From contig JAGTTQ010000001.1 in the NCBI GenBank assembly GCA_018223415.1, positions 3,459,365 through 3,523,364 on the forward strand: a DNA stretch of 64,000 nucleotides, written 5' to 3'. Source of the stretch: Eubacteriaceae bacterium Marseille-Q4139 (GTDB taxonomy: Bacteria; Bacillota; Clostridia; Lachnospirales; Lachnospiraceae). Positions within the stretch are counted from its first letter, which is position 1, and each line of letters starts with the position of its first letter. The position numbers were made by a program, and so were the translations under genes. Of this stretch, positions 1 to 8,033 are shown piece by piece. The notes beneath the pieces were generated by a model, which worked only from the letters and a program-made list of their open reading frames with translations, made no database searches and had not been told where the DNA came from.

Positions 1-2
1 TT

Positions 3-326
3 CCGGCCGCATGGGAGCATGAGCTTCTTCCCGATTCCTTTGAGGCCAGGATTGAAGAGGAGAGCGACCGCTTTGTCTTTTATGGCACCTTCGAGAAGGG
101 ACAGGCCGTCGAGCTTTTACTGGAACAGGGAGACGAGGTGCACCGCTACTACATTTCCACGGCGGCCATCGAGTACCAGGCCATGTGCTGCGGCACTTTC
201 CTGGAAAAAGACGGCAGAAAAGCCAAGCTGTCTGTCAACAAGGCCGGCCTCTCGGGAGCCTATGATGTGCGCGTCATCATAAACGATAAAAAATATGATG
301 CGGGAGTGCAGATCACCTGCGGCTGA
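3..326 (+). CDS. C-terminal part of an unidentified protein (cut by window edge)
   Basis: The frame is open from the first bases of the window to a TGA at 324-326, giving at least 107 residues, so the true start lies outside. The visible part is mixed charged/hydrophobic with no signal peptide or membrane segment. It ends in a beta-rich stretch with a Cys-Cys pair (MCCGTF) and a terminal ITCG. I do not recognise the family. The next gene (HIT protein) starts 23 bases downstream with its own ribosome site, so the two are probably co-transcribed. GC-rich third positions match the core genes. Confidence 0.6.
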   Translation, partial: PAAWEHELLPDSFEARIEEESDRFVFYGTFEKGQAVELLLEQGDEVHRYYISTAAIEYQAMCCGTFLEKDGRKAKLSVNKAGLSGAYDVRVIINDKKYDAGVQITCG

Positions 327-349
327 CAGCAGCAAAGGGGGAAAAATAC

Positions 350-799
350 ATGTGCATGGTATGCGACCGGATACGGATGATCCGGGAGGGAACGAACAAA
401 TATTTCGTAAAGGAGCTGGAGACCGGCTATGTCGTTCTGGGCGATTACCAGAGATTTCGCGGCTATACGCTGTTTCTCTGTAAAGAATGCCAGCCGGAGC
501 TTCACCTTCTTAAGACAGATTTCCGAAAGAAATTCCTGGAGGAAATGGCCCTTACGGCAGAGGCCGTTTACCAGGCATTTCAGCCGGACAAATTAAACTA
601 CGAGCTTTTAGGGGCAGGGGGAAATGTGCACATGCACTGGCACATATTCCCGCGGCGAGCCGGAGATACCCCGGCGCCGGGCCCTGTCTGGCAGCTCCCG
701 ATGGAAGAGCTGTATGCCGCAAAGTACCTGCCAGGCGATGAGGAACTGGAAGAAATGAAGGCGCTCCTCCTTCGGGAACTGGAAGCTGTCCTGCCTTAA
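350..799 (+). CDS. HIT family (histidine triad) protein
   Basis: Small soluble protein of 149 residues with the histidine triad H94-M-H96-W-H98 that defines HIT nucleotide hydrolases/transferases. These act on phosphoramidates or dinucleoside polyphosphates through a nucleotidylated central histidine. Two CxxC pairs (C2/C5 and C44/C47) flank the N-terminal half and probably bind a structural zinc, as in other clostridial HIT proteins. The start follows an AAAGGGGG ribosome site about 8 bases upstream. The exact substrate cannot be told from sequence. It follows the unidentified gene closely, and a strong promoter for rubrerythrin lies downstream. Confidence 0.85.
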   Translation: MCMVCDRIRMIREGTNKYFVKELETGYVVLGDYQRFRGYTLFLCKECQPELHLLKTDFRKKFLEEMALTAEAVYQAFQPDKLNYELLGAGGNVHMHWHIFPRRAGDTPAPGPVWQLPMEELYAAKYLPGDEELEEMKALLLRELEAVLP

Positions 800-896
800 G
801 GCATGTCTTATTTTCCAGAAAAAAAGCGAAAAACTGCAAAGACAGGGGCAAAATCAAAATTTTGTCTAAAAAATCCATAAAAGCGGAATAATGAAA

Positions 897-925
897 TTGA
901 CAAATGGAAGAATAAACCTTAAAAT
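897..925 (+). promoter_or_regulatory. Promoter of the rubrerythrin gene
   Basis: TTGACA at 897-902 and TAAAAT at 920-925 with a 17-base spacer, near-perfect sigma-A. The predicted transcript starts near 932, which rules out an in-frame upstream ATG at 891 and supports the start at 966. Confidence 0.8.
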
Positions 926-965
926 AAAGGTGTCACAAAATCTAATAAATGGAGGTAAAATAGAA

Positions 966-1499
966 ATGGAATTAAAAGGCAGTAAGACAGAACAGAACCT
1001 GGTTGCAGCATTTGCCGGTGAGTCCCAGGCCAGAAACAAATACACATATTTCGCAAGCGTAGCAAAGAAAGAAGGCTATGAGCAGATCGCAGCAATCTTC
1101 CAGGAGACGGCTGACAACGAGAAAGAGCATGCGAAAATGTGGTTCAAAGAGCTGAAGCTCTTAGGAAACACCGCTGAGAACTTAAAGGCTGCCGCTGAAG
1201 GCGAGAATTACGAGTGGACCGATATGTATAAGACTTTCGCAGAGGAAGCCGAGGCAGAGGGCTTCGCGGAAATCGCCAGAAAATTCCGTATGGTTGCCGA
1301 CATCGAAAAGACACATGAGGAGAGATACCTGAAGCTCCTTCACAACGTGGAGATGCAGCAGGTATTCGAGAAAGCGGAAGAGACCATGTGGGTTTGCAGA
1401 AACTGCGGCCACATCGTAATCGGAAAGAAAGCCCCGCAGGTATGTCCGGTATGTGCACATCCGCAGAGCTATTTCGAGATGAGAAAAGAGAACTACTAA
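966..1499 (+). CDS. rbr: Rubrerythrin
   Basis: Non-haem iron peroxidase of 177 residues that reduces hydrogen peroxide in the cytoplasm of anaerobes. The N-terminal ferritin-like four-helix domain carries the diiron ligands in the expected pattern (around E19, E52-H55, E94/E97, E114-H117). The C-terminal rubredoxin domain has CxxC pairs at C144/C147 and C160/C163. The start at 966 is chosen because GGAGG lies at 951-955 and the promoter lies between 897 and 925; an earlier ATG at 891 would precede the transcript. It forms a single-gene unit with its own promoter and terminator, consistent with high independent expression under oxidative stress. Confidence 0.95.
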   Translation: MELKGSKTEQNLVAAFAGESQARNKYTYFASVAKKEGYEQIAAIFQETADNEKEHAKMWFKELKLLGNTAENLKAAAEGENYEWTDMYKTFAEEAEAEGFAEIARKFRMVADIEKTHEERYLKLLHNVEMQQVFEKAEETMWVCRNCGHIVIGKKAPQVCPVCAHPQSYFEMRKENY

Positions 1500-1508
1500 A
1501 TCCAAGCT

Positions 1509-1538
1509 GTCCGCGCCGGCTTTCCGGCGCGGACTTTT
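1509..1538 (+). terminator. Intrinsic terminator after rubrerythrin
   Basis: Perfect 11-bp GC-rich stem (1509-1519 with 1524-1534), CTTT loop, followed by TTTT. Confidence 0.85.
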
Positions 1539-1545
1539 AAATCTC

Positions 1546-1608
1546 TTTGCAATTTCGGGAAAGTATGATATAATGTTCACAACGTGAAAAGCCGGGACTT
1601 AAGTCCCG
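1546..1608 (+). promoter_or_regulatory. pyrH promoter and palindromic leader element
   Basis: An extended -10 (TGATATAAT, hexamer 1569-1574) lies 17 bases after a weak TTTGCA -35 (1546-1551). Just downstream, in the predicted leader, is a perfect 16-bp palindrome CGGGACTTAAGTCCCG (1593-1608). A second stem follows, CGCCGG at about 1608 pairing with CCGGCG near 1626. These could be an operator or leader RNA hairpins; no known class is recognised. Confidence 0.55.
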
Positions 1609-1672
1609 CCGGCGGCTGCCCCTTACCGGCGCAGTCCCCGTCCCATGAAAATTACATAGGAGAATACAAACC

Positions 1673-2377
1673 ATGAAAACGAGGCGAGTTTTTTTAAAGC
1701 TGAGCGGAGAAGCTCTGGCAGGGCCGAAGAAGACAGGCTTTGACGAAGAGACGGTCCGCGAGGTCGCAAGACAGGTCAAGATGTCCGTGGATGACGGCAT
1801 CCAGGTGGGAATCGTCATCGGCGGCGGAAATTTCTGGCGCGGCCGCACAAGCGAAGCCATCGACAGGACAAAGGCCGACCAGATCGGGATGTTGGCGACC
1901 ATCATGAACTGTATCTATGTTTCGGAGATTTTCCGGAACGCAGGCATGATGACGCAGATCTTAACGCCTTTTGAATGCGGCTCCATGACAAAGCTGTTTT
2001 CCAAGGACAGGGCCAATAAATACTTTGAAAAAGGAATGGTTGTCTTTTTTGCCGGAGGAACCGGCCATCCGTATTTCTCAACGGACACGGGCATCGCGCT
2101 CCGCGCCATCGAGATGGAAGCAGACTGCATCCTGCTTGCCAAGGCCATCGACGGCGTCTACGACAGCGATCCGAAGCTCAATCCGGAGGCGAAAAAGTAT
2201 GACACGATTTCCATCCAGGAGGTCATCGACAAAAAGCTCGCCGTGGTGGATCTGACGGCATCCATCATGTGTATGGAACATAAAATGCCCATGGCGGTCT
2301 TCAGCCTGAACGAAAAGGACGGAATCGCAGAGGCAATGCGTGGAAACATTAACGGTACCATAGTTACCGCTGAATAA
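1673..2377 (+). CDS. pyrH: UMP kinase
   Basis: Phosphorylates UMP to UDP with ATP, the committed step to pyrimidine nucleotides. 234 residues, the usual length. It shows the amino-acid-kinase fold signatures: KLSGEAL near the N-terminus, IGGGNFWRG nucleotide/phosphate loop, and the DGVYDSDP segment that closes the ATP site. The start is preceded by AGGAGAA. frr follows 12 bases downstream as in most Firmicutes. The usual rpsB-tsf genes are not upstream here; rubrerythrin and a terminator are, so pyrH begins its own transcript. Confidence 0.97.
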   Translation: MKTRRVFLKLSGEALAGPKKTGFDEETVREVARQVKMSVDDGIQVGIVIGGGNFWRGRTSEAIDRTKADQIGMLATIMNCIYVSEIFRNAGMMTQILTPFECGSMTKLFSKDRANKYFEKGMVVFFAGGTGHPYFSTDTGIALRAIEMEADCILLAKAIDGVYDSDPKLNPEAKKYDTISIQEVIDKKLAVVDLTASIMCMEHKMPMAVFSLNEKDGIAEAMRGNINGTIVTAE

Positions 2378-2389
2378 TAGGAGGTTCTT

Positions 2390-2944
2390 ATGCAGGACGA
2401 ATTAAAGGTTTATGAAGAGAAAATGGAAAAATCCATTGAAGCCATGATGAGCGAGTTCGCTTCCATCCGTGCAGGGCGTGCAAATCCCCATGTGCTGGAC
2501 AAGATTAAGGTGGATTATTACGGAACGCCGACCCCCATTCAGCAGGTGGGCAACATTTCCGTGCCGGAGGCCAGGATGATTTTAATCCAGCCCTGGGAGA
2601 AGAGCCTGATTAAGCCCATTGAGAAGGCAATCCAGACTTCGGATCTGGGCATCAACCCCAACAACGACGGAAGCTGCATCCGCCTTGTGTTCCCGGAGCT
2701 TACGGAGGACAGGCGTAAGGAGCTTGCAAAGGACATCAAGAAGAAAGGCGAAGCAGCCAAGGTTGCAGTCCGCAACATCCGCCGGGATGCCAACGACGCC
2801 TTTAAGAAGATGGAGAAAAACAACGAGATCTCTGAGGACGATTTAAAGGATGCTGAGACCGGAATCCAGAAGATCACAGATAAGGCCATTGAAAAGATTG
2901 ACAAGGCAGTGGATAACAAGACGAAGGAAGTCATGACCGTTTAA
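2390..2944 (+). CDS. frr: Ribosome recycling factor
   Basis: Splits post-termination ribosomes together with EF-G. The 184-residue length matches the family. It has the N-terminal three-helix-bundle start (YEEKMEKSIE), the conserved IRAGRANP motif, and the PLTEERRKEL-like segment (here PELTEDRRKEL) at the hinge to the bundle's third helix. It is translated from AGGAGG 5' of the ATG and coupled to pyrH. A strong terminator lies about 70 bases after the stop, so the pyrH-frr unit ends here. Confidence 0.97.
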   Translation: MQDELKVYEEKMEKSIEAMMSEFASIRAGRANPHVLDKIKVDYYGTPTPIQQVGNISVPEARMILIQPWEKSLIKPIEKAIQTSDLGINPNNDGSCIRLVFPELTEDRRKELAKDIKKKGEAAKVAVRNIRRDANDAFKKMEKNNEISEDDLKDAETGIQKITDKAIEKIDKAVDNKTKEVMTV

Positions 2945-3015
2945 TGGGATAGAAAGCCCTGCGGCCTTCACTCGCTGCCGCAGCGGCCGTCTAGCAGGCG
3001 GTTCGCATAAATCAG

Positions 3016-3046
3016 CAGGGGGCGGGAATACCTGTCCCCTGTTTTT
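3016..3046 (+). terminator. Intrinsic terminator after frr
   Basis: 11-bp stem (3016-3026 with 3031-3041, two G-U pairs), AATA loop, then TTTTT. It separates pyrH-frr from uppS. A 14-bp palindrome CGCAGGGCCCTGCG at 3051-3064 lies in the following gap; no clear promoter was found before uppS. Confidence 0.8.
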
Positions 3047-3161
3047 ACGCCGCAGGGCCCTGCGCCCAGGCGGCATATGCAGTTTGCGGGAAAAGAATAC
3101 GGCTGCCCGCGCATACCTTTTATCATGAGATGCCGTCTTTTCAGGCGGGGAGAGGACAGAT

Positions 3162-3890
3162 ATGGAAAACACCATGAGGATTCCGGAGCATGTGGCGATG
3201 ATTCTGGACGGAAACGGGCGGTGGGCCAAAAAACGCGGCCTGCCGCGGCAGATGGGCCATAAAAAAGGCTGCGAGACGTTGGAACAGGTGGTGGAGGATG
3301 CGGCGCGGATCGGCATCCGATACCTGACGGTCTACGGCTTTTCCACGGAAAACTGGAAGCGCCCGGAGGCGGAGGTCGGCGCCCTGATGCAGCTTTTCCG
3401 TTTTTATGCCAAGCGGCTCTTAAAGATTGCAAAGGAGCATGACGTCCGCGTTAAGATGATCGGGGAGCGGAACCGATTCGCACCGGATCTTATTGCGGCC
3501 ATCAACAGCCTGGAAGAAGAGACGAAGGACGCCAAAGGCATGACCTTCATTATCGCCGTAAACTACGGCGGCCGGGACGAAATCACAAGGGCCGTCAGGC
3601 GCGTGATGGAGGATGCAAAGGCCGGAAAGCTTTCGCCGGAGGAGATGGATGAAACCGTATTTTCTTCTTATCTTGATACGGCCGGGATTCCGGATCCGGA
3701 TCTTCTGATCCGCACAAGCGGGGAGCTCAGGCTTTCCAATTACCTTCTGTGGCAGTTAGCCTACACGGAGCTTTACGTGACCGACTGTCTCTGGCCTGAC
3801 TTTAATAAGGAAGAACTTTTAAAGGCCATCGAGACCTTCAACGGGCGCGACAGGCGCTACGGCGGCGTTTCGCAGAAGGAGACAAAGTAA
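3162..3890 (+). CDS. uppS: Undecaprenyl diphosphate synthase (isoprenyl transferase)
   Basis: Condenses eight isopentenyl diphosphates onto farnesyl diphosphate to make the C55 lipid carrier used for peptidoglycan and for the polysaccharide encoded further along this window. 242 residues. The catalytic motif DGNGRWAKKRGLPR is near the N-terminus (Asp16 is the key acid). The C-terminal RTSGELRLSNYLLWQ and the acidic TELY segment of the cis-prenyltransferase family are intact. The ATG at 3162 follows GGGGAGAGG. It heads a run of cell-envelope lipid genes (cdsA, dxr, rseP, ispG) with short spacings. Confidence 0.96.
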   Translation: MENTMRIPEHVAMILDGNGRWAKKRGLPRQMGHKKGCETLEQVVEDAARIGIRYLTVYGFSTENWKRPEAEVGALMQLFRFYAKRLLKIAKEHDVRVKMIGERNRFAPDLIAAINSLEEETKDAKGMTFIIAVNYGGRDEITRAVRRVMEDAKAGKLSPEEMDETVFSSYLDTAGIPDPDLLIRTSGELRLSNYLLWQLAYTELYVTDCLWPDFNKEELLKAIETFNGRDRRYGGVSQKETK

Positions 3891-3903
3891 GGGAGCGGGT
3901 TTC

Positions 3904-4734
3904 ATGTTTGCAACGAGACTTTTAAGCGGCATCGTGCTGGTGGCTCTGGCCGTATTCCTGTTGTTTCAGGGCGGGCCCCTGCTGCTTTTTGTGTCCGCGG
4001 CCATATCCTTAATCGGGCTTTTTGAGCTGTACCGCGTCATGAAAATCGAGCGGGCCGTGCCAGGCGTCCTGGGATATCTGGCGGGCGGCGTTTACTACGG
4101 GCTTTTGTGGTTCCGCCTGGAGAGCGACAGTACGGCCGTCTTTTTCCTGATGATCCTGTTTCTGATGCTTCTGATGACCGTGTACGTGGTGACATTCCCG
4201 AAATACAGCACCGAACAGATCACCGTATCTTTTTTCGGCCTTTTTTACCTGGCCGTGATGTTTTCTTATGTTTACCAGGTGAGGAGCCTCGCCGACGGCC
4301 GGTTCCTCGTTTGGCTGATCCTAATCAGCTCCTGGGGCTGCGATACCTGCGCCTACTGCGCCGGGATGCTGCTTGGAAAGCATAAGCTGGCTCCGGTTTT
4401 AAGCCCGAAAAAAACTGTGGAGGGGGCCATCGGCGGCGTTTTGGGAGCGGCCCTTTTGGGATTTTTATACGGCCTTTTGATCCGCGGCAGGATGACGGAG
4501 ATTTTCGAGCCGGAGTTTGTGAGCGCTGCGGCATGTGCTGTGGCGGCCGTGATTTCCCAGATCGGCGATCTTGCAGCCTCCGCCATCAAGAGGAACCACA
4601 ATGTCAAAGATTACGGCCATTTGATCCCCGGTCATGGGGGCGTCCTCGACCGGTTTGACAGCATGATTTTCACGGCTCCGGCCGTCTATTTTGCCGTGCT
4701 GATTCTGCGCGCGTTACAGGAGATGCCAGTATGA
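3904..4734 (+). CDS. cdsA: Phosphatidate cytidylyltransferase (CDP-diacylglycerol synthase)
   Basis: Integral membrane enzyme that activates phosphatidic acid with CTP to CDP-diacylglycerol, the precursor of all phospholipids. 276 residues with about eight hydrophobic helices. The C-terminal family signature is intact: SAIKR followed by KDYGHLIPGHGGVLDRFDS. Its stop overlaps the dxr start (ATGA at 4731-4734), so the two are translationally coupled. Confidence 0.95.
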   Translation: MFATRLLSGIVLVALAVFLLFQGGPLLLFVSAAISLIGLFELYRVMKIERAVPGVLGYLAGGVYYGLLWFRLESDSTAVFFLMILFLMLLMTVYVVTFPKYSTEQITVSFFGLFYLAVMFSYVYQVRSLADGRFLVWLILISSWGCDTCAYCAGMLLGKHKLAPVLSPKKTVEGAIGGVLGAALLGFLYGLLIRGRMTEIFEPEFVSAAACAVAAVISQIGDLAASAIKRNHNVKDYGHLIPGHGGVLDRFDSMIFTAPAVYFAVLILRALQEMPV

Positions 4735-5903
4735 AACGAATTGCAGTGTTAGGCTCCACCGGCTCCATCGGGACACAGACGTTGGAGGTGGCGAGGGCCA
4801 ACGGGGACATTGAAATTGCGGCCCTTGCGGCCGGAAGGAATATCGAGCTTTTGGAAGCGCAGATCCGGGAATTTTCCCCGAAGGTCTGCGGCGTTTTTGA
4901 TGAAAAAAAAGCGGGAGAGTTAAAGATGCGCGTCCGTGACACGGAGACCCGCATCGTCTCCGGTATGGAGGGGCTTTTGGAGATCGCCGCCATGGACGGA
5001 TACGAAATCCTTGTGACGGCCGTCGTCGGCATGATTGGGATCCGCCCGACCGTCGCGGCCATAAAGGCGGGAAAGGACATTGCGCTGGCAAACAAGGAGA
5101 CCCTTGTGACGGCCGGCCATCTGATTATCCCGTTGGCAGCGGAACATCAGGTGCGCCTGCTGCCCGTGGACAGCGAGCACAGCGCCATTTTCCAGTGCTT
5201 AAATGGCGAGCAAGGGAATAAAATAGAAAAGATTCTTTTAACGGCCTCCGGCGGCCCCTTTTACGGGAAAACCATGGAGGAATTAAAGCATGTCCGGGTG
5301 GAAGATGCCTTAAAGCACCCCAACTGGTCCATGGGGAGAAAGATTACCATCGACAGCTCCACCATGGTGAACAAGGGTTTAGAGGTCATGGAGGCCAAAT
5401 GGCTGTTTGGCGTAGAGATGGACGATGTTCAGGTGGTCGTGCAGCCAAAGAGCATCATTCACTCCATGGTGCAGTTTACGGACGGCGCCGTCATGGCGCA
5501 GCTCGGGACGCCAGACATGAAGCTTCCGATCCAGTACGCCCTTTACTATCCGGAGAGGCGGCCCATGGGCGGGGAGCGGCTGGATTTCTGGAGCCTTTCG
5601 TCCATCGCCTTCGGAAAGCCGGATTTTGAGACATTTAAGGGGCTTTCCCTGGCTTACGAGGCCGGCCGCGCAGGCGGTTCCGTGCCGACAGTGTACAACG
5701 CGGCCAACGAGCGGGCCGTTGCAAAATTTTTAAACGGCTCCATTTCCTACCTTACAATTACAGAAATAATTGAAGCGGCGATGGGACATCATAAGAGAAA
5801 GGCTGCGCCGTCTCTGGAGGAAATTTTAGAGACGGAGCAGGAGACGTATGATTTCATAGAAAGCAGGTGGGGCTCAGATTGCTCGCGGCACTTCTCGTTT
5901 TAA
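4731..5903 (+). CDS. dxr: 1-deoxy-D-xylulose-5-phosphate reductoisomerase
   Basis: Second enzyme of the MEP isoprenoid pathway: rearranges and reduces DXP to MEP with NADPH. 390 residues. The NADPH-binding GSTGSIG is at residues 8-14, the metal-binding DSEHSAIFQ and the LTASGGPF loop are present. It begins inside the end of cdsA (ATGA overlap) and its last codons overlap the next gene, rseP. With ispG it supplies isoprenoid precursors to UppS in the same cluster. Confidence 0.96.
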   Translation: MKRIAVLGSTGSIGTQTLEVARANGDIEIAALAAGRNIELLEAQIREFSPKVCGVFDEKKAGELKMRVRDTETRIVSGMEGLLEIAAMDGYEILVTAVVGMIGIRPTVAAIKAGKDIALANKETLVTAGHLIIPLAAEHQVRLLPVDSEHSAIFQCLNGEQGNKIEKILLTASGGPFYGKTMEELKHVRVEDALKHPNWSMGRKITIDSSTMVNKGLEVMEAKWLFGVEMDDVQVVVQPKSIIHSMVQFTDGAVMAQLGTPDMKLPIQYALYYPERRPMGGERLDFWSLSSIAFGKPDFETFKGLSLAYEAGRAGGSVPTVYNAANERAVAKFLNGSISYLTITEIIEAAMGHHKRKAAPSLEEILETEQETYDFIESRWGSDCSRHFSF

Positions 5904-6952
5904 GCATCATTGTATTGTTTCATGAGTTCGGGCATTTTCTTTTTGCAAAATTAAACGGCGTCACCGTCGTGGAATTTTCCGTGGGCTTTGGCCCCAGGCT
6001 CCTTTCCTGGGTCAGCAAAAAAAGCGGCACGCGGTATTCCTTAAAAATTTTGCCCCTGGGCGGCTCCTGCGCCATGCTGGGGGAAGACGGCGAGGAGGAC
6101 GAAAACCAGGCGCCGGCCGGCCAGGCGGAGGGCTCCTTTTTATCGAAATCGCCCCTGGCAAGAATCGTCATCATCGCGGCAGGGCCTGCCTTTAACTTCC
6201 TCATGGCTTTTGCCTTTGCGCTGTTTATCGTGTTCTATGTGGGATACGATTCCCCGGAGCTGGTGGGCGTGACGGACGGGTTCCCGGCAGAGCGCGCCGG
6301 GATGCAGGCCGGGGACGTGGTGACGGGGATCGGAAACCGCCGCGTCTCCATCGCCAGGGACATCACGTTATATCTGATGGCCCATCCGGCGGAGCCGGTG
6401 AAAGTGACCTACGAGCGGCTTGATACGGCCGCGGGAACATGGGAGACGCATGAGGCTGTGCTGACGCCGGAGTATTCGGAGGAGAGCGGCTCCTATCTTT
6501 TGGGAGTCAAATTTAACGGCTACCGGACGGCTGTAAAAAATCCCCTGGAGGCTGTGAAATACGCGGCCTGCGAGGTGCGCTACGTGATCCGGTCGGTCAT
6601 TGACAGCCTGCGGATGATGGTGTCCGGCTCCATCAGCTCCGACGATATTGCGGGGCCGGTGCGGATCGTGACGATCATCGACGATACGGTGGAAGAGGCG
6701 AAGGAGTACGGCTTTCTTACGGTGCTTTTAAATGTTTTAAACCTGTCGGTGCTGTTTTCTGCAAACCTGGGCGTCATGAACCTTCTGCCGCTTCCGGCTC
6801 TGGACGGCGGGCGGCTCGTGTTCTTATTTCTCGAGCTTCTTCGCGGAAAGCCGGTGGACCAGCGGTTCGAGGGCGCCGTCCATCTGACGGGCATGGCGCT
6901 TCTCATGGCGTTTATGGTGTTTGTAATTTTCAACGATTTCAGGAATATTTAA
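5879..6952 (+). CDS. rseP: RseP-type site-2 membrane metalloprotease
   Basis: Intramembrane zinc protease that cleaves anti-sigma factors or signal-peptide remnants. The first membrane helix carries HEFGH (zinc-binding HExxH). A central PDZ domain follows (GFPAERAGMQAGDVV region), and the C-terminal helix has the NLLPLPALDGG motif that supplies the third zinc ligand. The start is uncertain. I favour TTG at 5879 because AGGTGGGG lies 5-8 bases before it; a GTG at 5867 in the same frame is the alternative. Either way it overlaps the 3' end of dxr, so translation is coupled. Confidence 0.9.
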   Translation: MLAALLVLSIIVLFHEFGHFLFAKLNGVTVVEFSVGFGPRLLSWVSKKSGTRYSLKILPLGGSCAMLGEDGEEDENQAPAGQAEGSFLSKSPLARIVIIAAGPAFNFLMAFAFALFIVFYVGYDSPELVGVTDGFPAERAGMQAGDVVTGIGNRRVSIARDITLYLMAHPAEPVKVTYERLDTAAGTWETHEAVLTPEYSEESGSYLLGVKFNGYRTAVKNPLEAVKYAACEVRYVIRSVIDSLRMMVSGSISSDDIAGPVRIVTIIDDTVEEAKEYGFLTVLLNVLNLSVLFSANLGVMNLLPLPALDGGRLVFLFLELLRGKPVDQRFEGAVHLTGMALLMAFMVFVIFNDFRNI

Positions 6953-6965
6953 CGGAGGGAGATTC

Positions 6966-8027
6966 ATGTACAGGGAACATACGAAGGTAATTTCCATCGG
7001 GGACAAAAAGATCGGAGGCGGAAATCCCGTCCTGATCCAGTCTATGTGCAATACGAAAACCGAGGATGTGAAGGCCACCGTGAGCCAGATCCTTGCTTTG
7101 GAGGCCGCCGGCTGCGACATCATCCGCGTGGCCGTTCCCACCATGGAGGCGGCTGCGGCTCTCCGTTCCATTAAAAAACAGATTCATATCCCGCTGGTGG
7201 CCGACATCCATTTCGACTACCGGCTGGCCATCGCAGCCATCGAAAGCGGCGCAGACAAGATCCGCATCAATCCAGGGAACATCGGCGCTAGGGAGCGGGT
7301 CGAGGCCGTGGTGGAGAAGGCGAAGGAGTACGGGATTCCGATCCGCGTCGGCGTCAACAGCGGTTCCCTGGAAAAGGAGCTGGTGGAAAAGTACGGCGGC
7401 GTGACGGCCGAAGCCCTGGTGGAGAGCGCCTTAAAGCAGGTAAAGCTCATCGAGGAGATGGGCTATGACAATCTCGTCATCAGCATCAAGTCCTCGGACG
7501 TCCTCATGTGCGTAAAAGCCCATGAGCTGATTGCAAAGGAAAGCCGCTACCCGCTCCATGTGGGAATCACCGAATCGGGAACACTGCTTTCCGGAAACAT
7601 CAAATCGTCGGTGGGCCTGGGGATCATTCTCTATGAAGGCATCGGCGATACCATCCGCGTTTCCCTGACCGGCGACCCCGTCGAGGAAATTAAGAGCGCG
7701 AAGCTGATTTTAAAGACGCTGGGCTTACGGAAGGGCGGCGTCGAGGTGGTTTCCTGTCCCACATGCGGGCGGACGAAGATCGACCTGATCGGCCTGGCAA
7801 ACCAGGTGGAGGACATGGTAAAGGACATCGACCTGGATATTAAGGTGGCCGTCATGGGCTGCGTCGTCAACGGGCCGGGAGAAGCCAGGGAGGCGGATAT
7901 CGGCATTGCAGGCGGCATCGGCGAGGGCCTTCTTATTAAAAAGGGAGAAATCATCAAGAAGCTTCCGGAAAATGAGCTGCTTCCCGCACTGAGGGACGAG
8001 CTTCTTAAAATGCAAAAGGGTATGTGA
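6966..8027 (+). CDS. ispG: 4-hydroxy-3-methylbut-2-enyl diphosphate synthase (flavodoxin/ferredoxin)
   Basis: [4Fe-4S] enzyme of the MEP pathway that converts MEcPP to HMBPP. 353 residues, with an N-terminal TIM barrel and a C-terminal iron-sulphur domain. Cluster ligands are visible: C264 and C267 (CPTC), C299 and E306 (GCVVNGPGE). The start follows ACGGAGGGAG. It lies 13 bases after rseP and ends 6 bases before polC, the conserved order in clostridia. Confidence 0.97.
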   Translation: MYREHTKVISIGDKKIGGGNPVLIQSMCNTKTEDVKATVSQILALEAAGCDIIRVAVPTMEAAAALRSIKKQIHIPLVADIHFDYRLAIAAIESGADKIRINPGNIGARERVEAVVEKAKEYGIPIRVGVNSGSLEKELVEKYGGVTAEALVESALKQVKLIEEMGYDNLVISIKSSDVLMCVKAHELIAKESRYPLHVGITESGTLLSGNIKSSVGLGIILYEGIGDTIRVSLTGDPVEEIKSAKLILKTLGLRKGGVEVVSCPTCGRTKIDLIGLANQVEDMVKDIDLDIKVAVMGCVVNGPGEAREADIGIAGGIGEGLLIKKGEIIKKLPENELLPALRDELLKMQKGM

Positions 8028-8033
8028 TATTGT

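Noticed and set aside
891..965. Upstream ATG at 891 as rubrerythrin start
   Set aside because: It lies within the -35/-10 promoter region (897-925), so it would not be in the transcript; GGAGG sits before the ATG at 966.
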